Positions 56,219 through 64,000 of a stretch of DNA of 64,000 nucleotides are shown piece by piece; the stretch's first letter is position 1; the number at the start of each line of letters is the position of its first letter. Both the position numbers and the translations under genes were made by a program. The DNA comes from Sphingomonas sp. DG1-23 (GTDB lineage Bacteria > Pseudomonadota > Alphaproteobacteria > Sphingomonadales > Sphingomonadaceae), in contig NZ_JAVAMA010000006.1 in assembly GCF_030730875.1 (NCBI RefSeq), positions 186,001 to 250,000 on the forward strand. Direction: 5' to 3'. The notes below the pieces were generated by a model. The model saw nothing but the letters and a program-made list of their open reading frames with translations, was not told the origin of the DNA and ran no database searches.

Positions 56219-56310
56219 CCCTCACCCTTCCGGCGCCTATGGCGCCTCCCTCCCTCTCCCGACGGGAGAGGGAAGGAGCCCGCCGCCGCAGGCGGTGGAA
56301 AGGGTGAGGG
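56219..56310. repeat. 92-base inverted repeat (CCCTCACCCTT family)
   Basis: CCCTCACCCTT at the left pairs with AAGGGTGAGGG at the right. Inside lie GGCGCCTATGGCGCC and the perfect palindrome CCCTCTCCC-GAC-GGGAGAGGG. A third intergenic repeat family in the same operon, between pump and outer-membrane factor. Confidence 0.9.
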
Positions 56311-56332
56311 CGATTATCAAGGATAACGAAAT

Positions 56333-57733
56333 ATGCGCACCCTCTTCGCCACTGCCTCCGCACTCGCGCTCGCCGCGTGCGCCGCCGGCCCCGATTATGT
56401 CGCCCCGGTTCACCCGCAGACCGCTGCGGGAAACTTCGTCGCGGCCAGCCCCGCGGTCACCCCCGAGCCCGTCAAGGGCGACTGGTGGCGGCTCTACAAC
56501 GATCCGGTGCTCGATCAGCTCGTCACCGACGCGCTCGCCGCGAACACCGATGTCCGTGTCGCGGTCGCCCGGATCGCCCGCGCCCGCGCGGTGCTGCGCG
56601 GCGCGCGTGCCGATCGGCTGCCGCAGGCGGGCGTGAGCGCCGGCGCCAATTACACCCGCTTGCCCGAGGGCCAGCGCCCGCCCGGCGCCGCGCGGGAAGA
56701 TTGGCAGATCGATGCCGGGCTGGACGTCTCGTACGAAGTCGATCTGTTCGGCCGCGTCTCGCGCAACATCGAGGCCGGCCGTGGCGACCTTGCCGCCGCC
56801 GAGGCCGATGCCGACGCCGTCCGGGTGATCGTCGCCGCCGAGACGGCGCGGGCCTATGCTGATGCCGCCTCCGCCGCCGAGCGGCTCGCGGTGGCCGAGC
56901 GTATCGTCAAATTGCTCGATCAGTCGATCGACCTGACCGAGCGCCGCCGCAATGTCGGGCTCGCGACAAGGCTCGATACCGCCCGTATCGGCGCGCTGCG
57001 CAACCAGCGTCAGGCCGAAGTCCCTGCGCTCGCCGCCCAGCGCGACGCGGCCTTGTTCCGGCTCGCCACGCTCACCGGCCGCACGCCTGCCGATCTTCCG
57101 GACACTGCTCGTGTGCGTACCGAGACGCTCCGCCTCAACCAGCCTATCCCGGTCGGCGACGGGGCGGCGTTGCTCGCCCGCCGCCCCGACATCCGCGCCG
57201 CCGAGCGGCGCCTCGCGGCGAACACCGCGCGGATCGGCGTGGCGACCGCCGATCTCTATCCGAAGATCTCGCTGGGCGGCTCGGTCGGGTCGACCGGCAA
57301 CAATGTCGGCGACATCTTCACCGGCGGGCCGCTGCGCTGGCTGCTCGGCGGGCTGATCAACTGGGCAGTCAATCCCGAACCCGCTCGCGCGCGCATCGCC
57401 GCGGCGGAAGCCGATACCCAGGCATCGCTCGCCACCTTCGACGGCGTCGTGCTCGGGGCGCTGCAGGAGACCGAGACCGCGCTTTCGGCCTATGCCCATG
57501 CGCTCGAACGGCGCAGCGCGCTGCAGGCGGCGCAGACCGAGGCGCTGGCCGCGGTCAATATCGCCCGCGCCCGCCAACGCGAGGGCGATATCGACTCGCT
57601 GGCACTGCTCGATGCCGAACGCACCTTCGCCGATGCCGAGGCGGCGCTGGCGACCGCGGACGCGCAGATCGCCGATACGCAGGTCGATCTGTTCAAGGCG
57701 CTCGGTGGAGGATGGCAGACGCCACAAGCATAA
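56333..57733 (+). CDS. Outer-membrane efflux lipoprotein (OprM/NodT family) of the RND pump
   Basis: A 466-residue outer-membrane factor. Signal peptide ends in ALAAC-A (cysteine 16), followed by AGPDYVAPV. Duplicated TolC-type coiled-coil domains contain GDWWRLYNDPVLDQLVTDAL, LDVSYEVDLFGRVSRNIEAG, RRPDIRAAERRLAANTARIG and LYPKISLGGSVGSTG. It completes the tripartite pump and is the last operon gene, ending next to a REPIN. Confidence 0.94.
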   Translation: MRTLFATASALALAACAAGPDYVAPVHPQTAAGNFVAASPAVTPEPVKGDWWRLYNDPVLDQLVTDALAANTDVRVAVARIARARAVLRGARADRLPQAGVSAGANYTRLPEGQRPPGAAREDWQIDAGLDVSYEVDLFGRVSRNIEAGRGDLAAAEADADAVRVIVAAETARAYADAASAAERLAVAERIVKLLDQSIDLTERRRNVGLATRLDTARIGALRNQRQAEVPALAAQRDAALFRLATLTGRTPADLPDTARVRTETLRLNQPIPVGDGAALLARRPDIRAAERRLAANTARIGVATADLYPKISLGGSVGSTGNNVGDIFTGGPLRWLLGGLINWAVNPEPARARIAAAEADTQASLATFDGVVLGALQETETALSAYAHALERRSALQAAQTEALAAVNIARARQREGDIDSLALLDAERTFADAEAALATADAQIADTQVDLFKALGGGWQTPQA

Positions 57734-57734
57734 C

Positions 57735-57815
57735 CGTGCTCCTGCGAAGGCAGGAGCCCAGGATTACGGACGGGTCGCTTCGTAACTCTGGGCTCCTGCT
57801 TTCGCAGGAGCACTG
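57735..57815. repeat. 81-base REPIN-like inverted pair between convergent genes
   Basis: GTGCTCCTGC...GCAGGAGCCCAG and CTGGGCTCCTGC...GCAGGAGCACTG in opposite orientation, with a variable centre, exactly as long as the copy at 48275. It separates the convergent efflux and dipeptidase genes and could act as a bidirectional terminator. Confidence 0.9.
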
Positions 57816-57821
57816 AATTGC

Positions 57822-59012
57822 TTACCGCCCCTTGCGCTCGTCCGCGATGCGCACCAGCCGGAGTACGTTTCCGCTCCACATCTTCTCGATGTCCGCGGCC
57901 GAATAGCCCGCCTGCCGCAGCCGCGCAGTGACCTTGGGCAGCGCATCGATATCCTCGAATCCGGGCACCCCGCCACCGCCGTCCCAATCGGCGCCGAAGC
58001 AGACATGGTCGACGCCGGCCACCTCGATCAAATGGAGTACCAGCCGCATATAGGTCTCGAAATCGGCCTGTTGCGACGGCGCGGTCTTCTCGATCTCCCG
58101 CAGCCGACGGGTGAGCGTCGCGACTTCCGCGGCGGACAGCCCGAGCTTCCCCGCATCCTCGAGCTTGTCCGAGATTTCCGAGCGTTCGGCATTGGGATTC
58201 GATTTGCCGAGATAGGCGGCGTTGGCGCAGATCGCGCCGCCCGAGGCGGCGAGCTTGCGGAGACGCGCATCGTCGAGGTTGCGCGCATGATCGAAGATCG
58301 CCTTCGAGCCCGAGTGCGACAGGATCACCGGCGTTTTGGATAGCGCTATCATCTGATCGAGCACCGCGTCCGAAGCGTGGCTCGCGTCGAGCACCATGCC
58401 GAGCCGGTTCATCTCGGCGACCCATCGCTTGCCCAGCGGGCTGAGGCCGTTCCATCTGGGCGTGTCGGTCGCCGAATCGGCGAACTGATTGTTGCGGAAA
58501 TGCACCGGCGACGCCATCCGCACCCCGCGCTTGTAGAATTCGCCGAGCAGCGAGAGGTCCTCGCCCAGCGGGTAGCTGTTCTCGATGCTGATGAAGCCGA
58601 AGCGCTTGCCGGCCTTGTCGAGCCGCGCGGGGTCGCTGGCATTGGTCGCCAACCCGATCCGGTCGGGGAATTTGGCGAGAGTCGCATGGATTTCGTCCGA
58701 GCGACCGAGCGCGAACGCCTTGGCGGCAGCATAGCCTTCGGGCGTCAGCGGTCCCGATGCGGTATAGATCACGAAGAACCCGCCATCGAGATCGCCTGCG
58801 TCCATCCGCCCGAGATCGACCTGTACCGGATCGGTCTCGCGATCGTGGCGCGCGCCGAAATCCCAGCCGGGGCGGCTGAAATGGATCGGGGTGTCAAGGT
58901 GCGTGTCGAGCGTCAGCAGCCTCTTGTGCAGGTCTCCATCCTTGCCCGGCGCGGCGCGCGAACTGGCGCAGGCAGTGGTGGCGAGCAGGGCAAGCAGGAC
59001 GAGCTTCTTCAT
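57822..59012 (-). CDS. Membrane dipeptidase-like lipoprotein (peptidase M19)
   Basis: A 396-residue M19 family enzyme (renal dipeptidase type), which cleaves dipeptides, often with D-residues, using two zinc ions. N-terminal signal ends in LLATTAC-A (possible lipidated cysteine 15). Motifs: LDTHLDTPIHF (metal ligands), FISIENSYPLGED (bridging glutamate region), MVLDASHASDAVLDQM, PVILSHSGSKAIFDHARNLD in parts, and DHVCFGADWDGGGG. Length is usual. It stands alone, convergent to the RND operon and divergent from the TonB receptor. Confidence 0.92.
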   Translation of the reverse strand: MKKLVLLALLATTACASSRAAPGKDGDLHKRLLTLDTHLDTPIHFSRPGWDFGARHDRETDPVQVDLGRMDAGDLDGGFFVIYTASGPLTPEGYAAAKAFALGRSDEIHATLAKFPDRIGLATNASDPARLDKAGKRFGFISIENSYPLGEDLSLLGEFYKRGVRMASPVHFRNNQFADSATDTPRWNGLSPLGKRWVAEMNRLGMVLDASHASDAVLDQMIALSKTPVILSHSGSKAIFDHARNLDDARLRKLAASGGAICANAAYLGKSNPNAERSEISDKLEDAGKLGLSAAEVATLTRRLREIEKTAPSQQADFETYMRLVLHLIEVAGVDHVCFGADWDGGGGVPGFEDIDALPKVTARLRQAGYSAADIEKMWSGNVLRLVRIADERKGR

Positions 59013-59257
59013 CGGGCACCTCGGATCAGCGATTTCCCCCTAGGTATGGCGCCGGTGCCGGCACCCGTACAAGCCCACCCGAAAGCGCCCCACCATAGCC
59101 CTTCTGCATATTGCAATAGCTACTTGTATATGAAAAATGTTAGCGCTAATAAATATGACGGTCACCCCGCCCATCAGAGGCCGGGGGGCGCTACGGAGGG
59201 GTTTCGCGCGGTATCGGGCCGTGCGCTTCCTTTCCGTGAACGAGGAGGGGGAGAGTG
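59013..59257. promoter_or_regulatory. Divergent promoter region of dipeptidase and TonB receptor genes
   Basis: About 245 bases without a gene. An AT-rich stretch at 59100-59155 contains a LacI-type operator. CGAGGAGGGGGAGA is a strong ribosome binding site for the receptor ATG at 59258. Confidence 0.6.
59138..59151. promoter_or_regulatory. LacI-family operator TGTTAGCGCTAATA
   Basis: The core TTAGCGCTAA is a perfect 10-base palindrome with the central CG typical of LacI/GalR operators. The extended form is close to the TGTTAGCGCTAACA sites found before sugar-linked TonB receptor genes in alpha- and gammaproteobacteria. It lies 106 bases upstream of the receptor start. Confidence 0.7.
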
Positions 59258-62245
59258 ATGGTTGAGGTTCGTTCCGGGCTTCGCGGGTCGCGCGCAAAGC
59301 GGATCCGCTGCGGTGTTTCCACGCTGGCGCTTGCCGCGACCGGCTGGGTCGCTCCCGCCTTCGCCGCCGACGACCCGCCGGCGATGCCGCCGCAGGAGCA
59401 GGCCGCGCCCGCGGCGGGGCAGGAAGAGATCATCGTCACCGGCATCCGCGCCTCGCTGACCAGCGCGCGCAACATCAAGCGCAATGCCGACCAGATCGTC
59501 GATTCGGTGACGGCGCAGGACATCGGCGCGCTTCCCGACCGCTCGGTTTCCGAGGCGCTCCAGCGCATTCCGGGGATCACGCTTCAGCGCACCAACGAGA
59601 ATCGCGATCCGGCACGGCTCGCGGCCGAGGGCGGCGGGGTGTTCGTCCGCGGGCTCTCGTCGGTCCGCTCGGAGACCAATGGCCGCGACGTCTTCTCGGC
59701 GAACAATGGCCGCGGGCTGAGCTTCGAGGATGTCTCGCCCGATCTCTATGCCGGCATCGACGTCTACAAGAATCCGTCGGCCGAGATGATCGAAGGCGGC
59801 ATCGGCGGGATCGTCGATCTGCGCACGCGCAAGCCGTTCGACAGCGAAGGCCAGGTCATCGCCTTGTCGGGCGACTATAACTACGCCGACATGCGCGACA
59901 AAGGCTATTGGTCGGGCAACGCGCTGTACAGCAATCGCTGGGATGTCGGGCTCGGCGAGGTGGGCATCCTGCTCTCGGCCAGCGTCAACAATATCGGCAA
60001 CCGTACCGACAGCATCCAGCTCGGCACCTATACCGTACGCGCGAATGGCGGCGCGCCTTCGGGCTTCCAGAACATCCTCGTTCCCTCTTCGCTGGGCTGG
60101 CGCCGGATCGACTGGGAGCAGAAGCGCACCGCGTTCAACGGGTCGGTCCAGTTCCGCCCGGATCCCGACATGACCTTCACCTTCGAAGGCTTCATCGCCT
60201 CGGCGGATCCGAAGGACATAGAGCATGCCGAAGGCGTCTATCAGCTGCCCGATTACGACAGCACGTATCAGGTCAATGACACCGGTGTTCTCGAGGTCGG
60301 CACCTATCGCAACGCCAATATGGACCTCGACACCCGCTACGGCGAATCGCACAAGGTCACCCGCGATTTCTCGATCAACTGGAAGTGGACGCCGGGCGAT
60401 CATTGGGCGTTCAGCGCCGACGTCCAGCGCATCTCCTCGACTTCGGACGTGCTCAGCTTCACGGCGTTCACCGAATTCGGCGTCGCCGGCGCCGATCTGA
60501 CCAATCCCGGCTTCGATCCGCGCCGTCCCAACATCGCCTTCGATCTGCGCGGCAATTCGCCGAGCGTCACGGTCACCGAGAACGGCGCCTCGCTGGCCAG
60601 CGCCAATAATTATTGGTGGGCGGCGGCGATGGATCATCTCGAGGACAATAGCGCCGGCTCCTGGGCCGAGCGCGCCGACGTCGAGTACAAGTTCGACGAC
60701 GACAGCTTCCTCCGCTCGTTCCGCGCCGGCATCCGCGCGACCGACCGGCAGGCCGTCACCCGGCAGACGGGCTACAATTGGGGCCTGTTGTCGATGCAAT
60801 ATTGGATGGCCGGGGGGAATCCGGTCTATATCAACCAGACCGGCTCGCCGGCCAATTCGGGGCTGCCCAACCAGACCGAGCAATTCAATTACGACGATTT
60901 CTTTCGCGGCAGTATCGGCGTCCCCGGGGTCGGCTGGTTCCCCACCGCCGATCTGCTGACCAACGGCACCGCCAATGCCTACAGCTATCTGCGCTCGACC
61001 CAGACCGCGGGCTGGGGCTGGGCACCGCTCACCGAGGATAGCTACGCAAATGCCAATCCGGGGGCGGACAATGTCCTCGGCGGGGTGGCGACCCAGCGCG
61101 AGAAGACGCTCGCCGGCTATGGCATGCTGCGCTTCGGCACGGGCGCGCTGGACGGCAATATCGGCGTCCGCGTCGTCCGCACCCGCAACGAGGCGGTCGG
61201 CTATCTGAGCATCGGCACGATCACCTCGCCGTGCATCGCCTTGCCGTCGACACCCGGCTGCTCGGGCCTCGCCGGGGTGCTCGCATTCGCGAACAACGGC
61301 GCCGGCGGACGGCTGTCGAACGCGACCTATCGCAACAGCTATACCGACGTGCTGCCGACGCTCAATCTGCGCTACAAGGTGACCGACCAGCTGCAACTGC
61401 GCTTCGCCGCCGGCAAGGCGATGGTGCGGCCCAATTTCTCGCAGCTGCGGCCCTATGCCTCGCTGGGCTTTACGCTCAATGCCGCGGGTACCGCCTTGCT
61501 GCCGCAGCCGCTGGGGCTGACCGGGCTGGCGGGAAATCCCTACCTCAAACCGACCAAGTCGACCCAGTTCGATTTCAGCGCCGAATATTATTTCGGCCGC
61601 TCGAACAGCCTGACCTTCGCGGCCTTTTACAAGGACATCAAGGACTACATCATCACCGGCAATGCCGATGAGACCTTCACCAGCAACGGCCAGACGCTGA
61701 CCTTCAACGTCGCACGCGCGGTCAATGGCGAACATGGCAAGATCAAGGGCGTCGAGCTCGCCTACACCCAATTCTTCGACATGCTGCCGGGGGCGCTCGG
61801 CGGGCTCGGTTTTCAGGGCAACGTCACCTGGATCGACAGCAGCGGCGGCGCCAACCAGCCGGTCAACACGCTCGACCCCAACCAGACCAACAACGCCCGC
61901 GACACCACCCTGCCGCTCGAGGGACTGTCGAAATGGAGCTACAATCTTGCCGCGATCTACGAAAAATACGGCGTTTCGGCGCGGGTCGCCTATAATTGGC
62001 GCTCCGAATATCTGCTGACCACATCGGCGGCCAACCTCAACGCGCCGGTCTGGTCGGAGGATTACGGCCAGCTCGACGCCTCGCTCCTCTTCAGCATCAC
62101 GGACAATATCAAGATCGGCGTGCAAGGCACCAATCTGCTCAACACGCGCACGTTCCTGGACGTCGGAGGTGCGGTCCTCCATCCGCGCTACAGCTGGACC
62201 GATACCGACAGGCGCATCGCCGGTATTATTCGGGCCAGCTTCTGA
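59258..62245 (+). CDS. TonB-dependent receptor, probable carbohydrate uptake
   Basis: A 995-residue outer-membrane receptor. Signal peptide to about residue 37 (GWVAPAFAAD), TonB-box-like EEIIVTGIRASL, plug (about 65-190: DIGALPDRSVSEALQRIPGI, GIGGIVDLRTRKPFD) and a beta-barrel ending in GIIRASF. The IVVTGIRAS and ALPDRSV-E-AL-RIPG forms belong to the receptor class linked to glycan use in sphingomonads, xanthomonads and Caulobacter. A LacI operator upstream and halogenase-like genes downstream match such loci. The ligand is not identifiable. A GTG one codon upstream is an alternative start. Confidence 0.92.
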   Translation: MVEVRSGLRGSRAKRIRCGVSTLALAATGWVAPAFAADDPPAMPPQEQAAPAAGQEEIIVTGIRASLTSARNIKRNADQIVDSVTAQDIGALPDRSVSEALQRIPGITLQRTNENRDPARLAAEGGGVFVRGLSSVRSETNGRDVFSANNGRGLSFEDVSPDLYAGIDVYKNPSAEMIEGGIGGIVDLRTRKPFDSEGQVIALSGDYNYADMRDKGYWSGNALYSNRWDVGLGEVGILLSASVNNIGNRTDSIQLGTYTVRANGGAPSGFQNILVPSSLGWRRIDWEQKRTAFNGSVQFRPDPDMTFTFEGFIASADPKDIEHAEGVYQLPDYDSTYQVNDTGVLEVGTYRNANMDLDTRYGESHKVTRDFSINWKWTPGDHWAFSADVQRISSTSDVLSFTAFTEFGVAGADLTNPGFDPRRPNIAFDLRGNSPSVTVTENGASLASANNYWWAAAMDHLEDNSAGSWAERADVEYKFDDDSFLRSFRAGIRATDRQAVTRQTGYNWGLLSMQYWMAGGNPVYINQTGSPANSGLPNQTEQFNYDDFFRGSIGVPGVGWFPTADLLTNGTANAYSYLRSTQTAGWGWAPLTEDSYANANPGADNVLGGVATQREKTLAGYGMLRFGTGALDGNIGVRVVRTRNEAVGYLSIGTITSPCIALPSTPGCSGLAGVLAFANNGAGGRLSNATYRNSYTDVLPTLNLRYKVTDQLQLRFAAGKAMVRPNFSQLRPYASLGFTLNAAGTALLPQPLGLTGLAGNPYLKPTKSTQFDFSAEYYFGRSNSLTFAAFYKDIKDYIITGNADETFTSNGQTLTFNVARAVNGEHGKIKGVELAYTQFFDMLPGALGGLGFQGNVTWIDSSGGANQPVNTLDPNQTNNARDTTLPLEGLSKWSYNLAAIYEKYGVSARVAYNWRSEYLLTTSAANLNAPVWSEDYGQLDASLLFSITDNIKIGVQGTNLLNTRTFLDVGGAVLHPRYSWTDTDRRIAGIIRASF

Positions 62246-62256
62246 TCCCAGAAACT

Positions 62257-62292
62257 CGGCGGCGCTCTCTCGGGGGCGCCGCCGCTCTTTTC
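62257..62292 (+). terminator. Rho-independent terminator after the TonB receptor gene
   Basis: CGGCGGCGC and GCGCCGCCG form a 9-base-pair GC stem with a 10-base loop, followed by CTCTTTTCT. It begins eleven bases after the receptor stop and would limit read-through into the halogenase genes. Confidence 0.75.
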
Positions 62293-62324
62293 TGGCCGCC
62301 GCGTCCCGCCTAGTCTCGAGAGCC

Positions 62325-63833
62325 ATGTCCGATCAGGCCATCAGATCGATCCTCATCGTAGGCGGCGGAACCGCCGGCTGGATCAGTGCGGCGGTGCTGT
62401 CGCGCTTTCTCGATCCGACGCGCTGCAATATCACCCTGATCGAGTCCGAAGAGATCGGCACGATCGGCGTCGGCGAGGCGACCGTGCCGCTGATGCAGCA
62501 CCTCAACGGCCTGCTCGGCGTGGACGAGCGCGAATTCGTCAAGGCGACGCAAGGCTCGTTCAAGCTCGGCATCGCATTTCGCGACTGGGGCCGGATCGGC
62601 GACACCTTTTTCCACGGTTTCGGCGATTATGGCGATGCGATCGAAGGCGTCGCCCCGCACCACCATTGGCTCAAGCTGCGCGGCGAAGGCGATCCGACGC
62701 CGATCGACGACTACAGCCTGCCCTACGCGATGGCACGTCGCGGACGCTTCGCGCCACCGTCGCCCGATCCGGCGAGCCAGCAGCATTTCTATCGCTACGC
62801 CTTCCACTTCGACGCCTTGCTCTACGCCCGGTTTCTGCGTCGCTATGCCGAAGCGCGGGGCGTCCGCCGGATCGAGGGCAGGGTGGTCGACACCGAGATC
62901 GACGCCGGGAGCGGCCGCATCGCCGCAGTCGTCGCTGCCGACGGCCAGCGTCACGCCGCCGATCTGTTCATCGATTGTTCGGGGTTTCGCGGACTGCTGA
63001 TCGAGGAGGCGCTGAACACCGGCTATGACGACTGGCGCCACTGGCTGCCCTGCGACAGCGCCGTCGTCGCGCCGAGCGCGCTGACCGGTCCGCCGGCACC
63101 CTATACGCTTTCCACCGCGCGCGAGGCGGGCTGGCAATGGCGGATCCCGCTCCAGCACCGGATGGGCAATGGCTATGTCTATTCGACCCGGTTCACCGAC
63201 GACGCACGCGCGCGCGAGCTTTTCACTGCGAATGTCGAAGGCGAGCTCCTCTCCGATCCGCGCGTGCTGCGCTTCACCACCGGACGGCGGCGGCAATTCT
63301 GGAGCCGCAATTGCGTCGCGATCGGGCTGGCCGGCGGCTTCATGGAGCCGCTCGAATCGACCAGCATCCAGCTGATCCAGACCGGGATCGCGCGACTGAT
63401 CGAGTATTTCCCCGACCGCAACTGGGATCCGCGCATCGCCGAGGAATATAATCGCGTCACCGCCAGCGAGTTCGAGCGGATCCGCGACTTCCTGATCCTG
63501 CATTATTGCCTGACCCGCCGCGACGACGCACCGCTCTGGGAGCATTGCCGGACGATGGAGCTGCCCGACACGCTCCGCCACAAGATCGAGATATTCCGCG
63601 CGACAGGCCGGGTGCCGTTGCTCGCCGAGGAATCCTATCAGGAGCCGAGCTGGGTCGCGATCCTTGCGGGCAATGGCTTTCTGCCGGATCGCTATGACCC
63701 GCTGGTCGATCGGCTCGATCCCGAACGGCTTCGTGCCGGGCTCGCGCACCGCCGCCAGAGCCTCGCGCGCGCTGCCGAGGCGATGCCGCCGCACGAACTG
63801 TTCATCGAGCGCTGTTGCCGGGCCGCGGCGTGA
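62325..63833 (+). CDS. Flavin-dependent tryptophan-halogenase-like protein
   Basis: A 502-residue FADH2-dependent halogenase family protein. FAD-binding GGGTAGW near residue 13; catalytic-type lysine 80 in [12 protein letters not shown], the position of PrnA K79; the WxWxIP signature as WQWRIP at 270-275; and [16 protein letters not shown] with the glutamate that helps position the lysine-bound halogen species. These hallmarks suggest an active enzyme, but most such genes next to TonB receptors in this bacterial group have no proven halogenation, so the substrate is unknown. ATG at 62325 chosen; the longer frame crosses the terminator. Confidence 0.88.
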   Translation: MSDQAIRSILIVGGGTAGWISAAVLSRFLDPTRCNITLIESEEIGTIGVGEATVPLMQHLNGLLGVDEREFVKATQGSFKLGIAFRDWGRIGDTFFHGFGDYGDAIEGVAPHHHWLKLRGEGDPTPIDDYSLPYAMARRGRFAPPSPDPASQQHFYRYAFHFDALLYARFLRRYAEARGVRRIEGRVVDTEIDAGSGRIAAVVAADGQRHAADLFIDCSGFRGLLIEEALNTGYDDWRHWLPCDSAVVAPSALTGPPAPYTLSTAREAGWQWRIPLQHRMGNGYVYSTRFTDDARARELFTANVEGELLSDPRVLRFTTGRRRQFWSRNCVAIGLAGGFMEPLESTSIQLIQTGIARLIEYFPDRNWDPRIAEEYNRVTASEFERIRDFLILHYCLTRRDDAPLWEHCRTMELPDTLRHKIEIFRATGRVPLLAEESYQEPSWVAILAGNGFLPDRYDPLVDRLDPERLRAGLAHRRQSLARAAEAMPPHELFIERCCRAAA

Positions 63834-64000
63834 GCGACCACCCCATCCGCTCGATCCTGATCGCCGGCGGCGGCACAGCGGGCTGGATGGCGGCGGCGGC
63901 CCTGTCGGTGGCGTTCAAGCCGCATCAGTGCCGGATCGTTCTGGTCGAATCCGACGAGATCGGCACGATCGGCGTCGGCGAGGCGACGATCCCGCCGATC
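63830..64000 (+). CDS. Second tryptophan-halogenase-like protein (3' end outside window)
   Basis: The first 57 codons of another family member. GTG overlaps the stop of the preceding gene (GTGA). The visible part has [13 protein letters not shown] (FAD binding) and [19 protein letters not shown], the family N-terminal signature, close to its neighbour's [23 protein letters not shown] sequence. Tandem duplication is evident. The catalytic lysine lies beyond the window. Confidence 0.85.
   Translation, partial: MSDHPIRSILIAGGGTAGWMAAAALSVAFKPHQCRIVLVESDEIGTIGVGEATIPPI

Noticed and set aside
59174..62326. 1,050-residue open frame on the minus strand opposite the TonB receptor
   Set aside because: Antisense shadow in high-GC DNA; composition is aspartate/arginine/glycine-rich without domain motifs, and the plus-strand receptor is certain.

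Overview
The window is high-GC chromosomal DNA of an alphaproteobacterium, most likely a sphingomonad (Sphingomonadales). The inference rests on gene content: large TonB-dependent receptors paired with sugar-use genes, tryptophan-halogenase-like genes next to a TonB receptor, a LacI-type TTAGCGCTAA operator and dense palindromic intergenic repeats. No rRNA, tRNA, phage, IS element or CRISPR array was seen.

Region 1 (1-20.6 kb) is a compact, apparently complete non-flagellar type III secretion system. Reading right to left are sctU, a FliO-like gene, sctQ, sctR, sctS, sctT, a small LuxR/GerE-type regulator, a probable secreted protein and a DUF6683-like exported protein cut by the window edge. 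Reading left to right from a divergent 487-base control region are a lytic transglycosylase and sctV-C-D-F-I-J-K-L-N-O-P, mostly with 1-8 base overlaps. Beyond sctP lie an ankyrin lipoprotein and a divergent pair of effector candidates, a GxSxG lipase-like protein and a calpain-like cysteine protease. A 15-base inverted repeat is shared by the effector promoter region and the promoter region of the secreted protein next to the LuxR gene. No SctE/SctB-type translocator or SctW was recognised.

Region 2 (20.6-29.2 kb) is signalling: two small DUF5985-like membrane proteins with a winged-helix protein, then a 1,790-residue soluble hybrid histidine kinase with about ten HAMP modules (nine of them a near-perfect 276-base tandem repeat), followed by a second hybrid kinase one base downstream.

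Region 3 (29.2-41.7 kb) is an N-acetylglucosamine/chitooligosaccharide locus: nagA, a SIS-domain deaminase (NagB-II type), a GntR regulator (NagQ type) with its boxes, a TonB receptor, a GH20 hexosaminidase, an EIIA-HPr-EI fusion and a NagE-type EIICB carrying a second, cysteine-less EIIB domain. Outer-membrane import, periplasmic trimming, phosphorylating inner-membrane import, deacetylation and deamination are all present.

Region 4 (41.7-57.8 kb) holds a small hypothetical gene, a FadR-type regulator, a CecR-YbhGFSR-like ABC exporter with its own outer-membrane factor, and a TetR-controlled RND tripartite efflux operon. The RND operon has an unusual leader: promoter with overlapping operators, a 13-codon leader ORF and an intrinsic terminator before the first gene. 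Three families of palindromic intergenic repeats are scattered here.

Region 5 (57.8-64 kb) holds a lipoprotein dipeptidase (M19), a TonB receptor behind a LacI-type operator, and two tandem flavin-dependent tryptophan-halogenase-like genes, the second cut by the window end.
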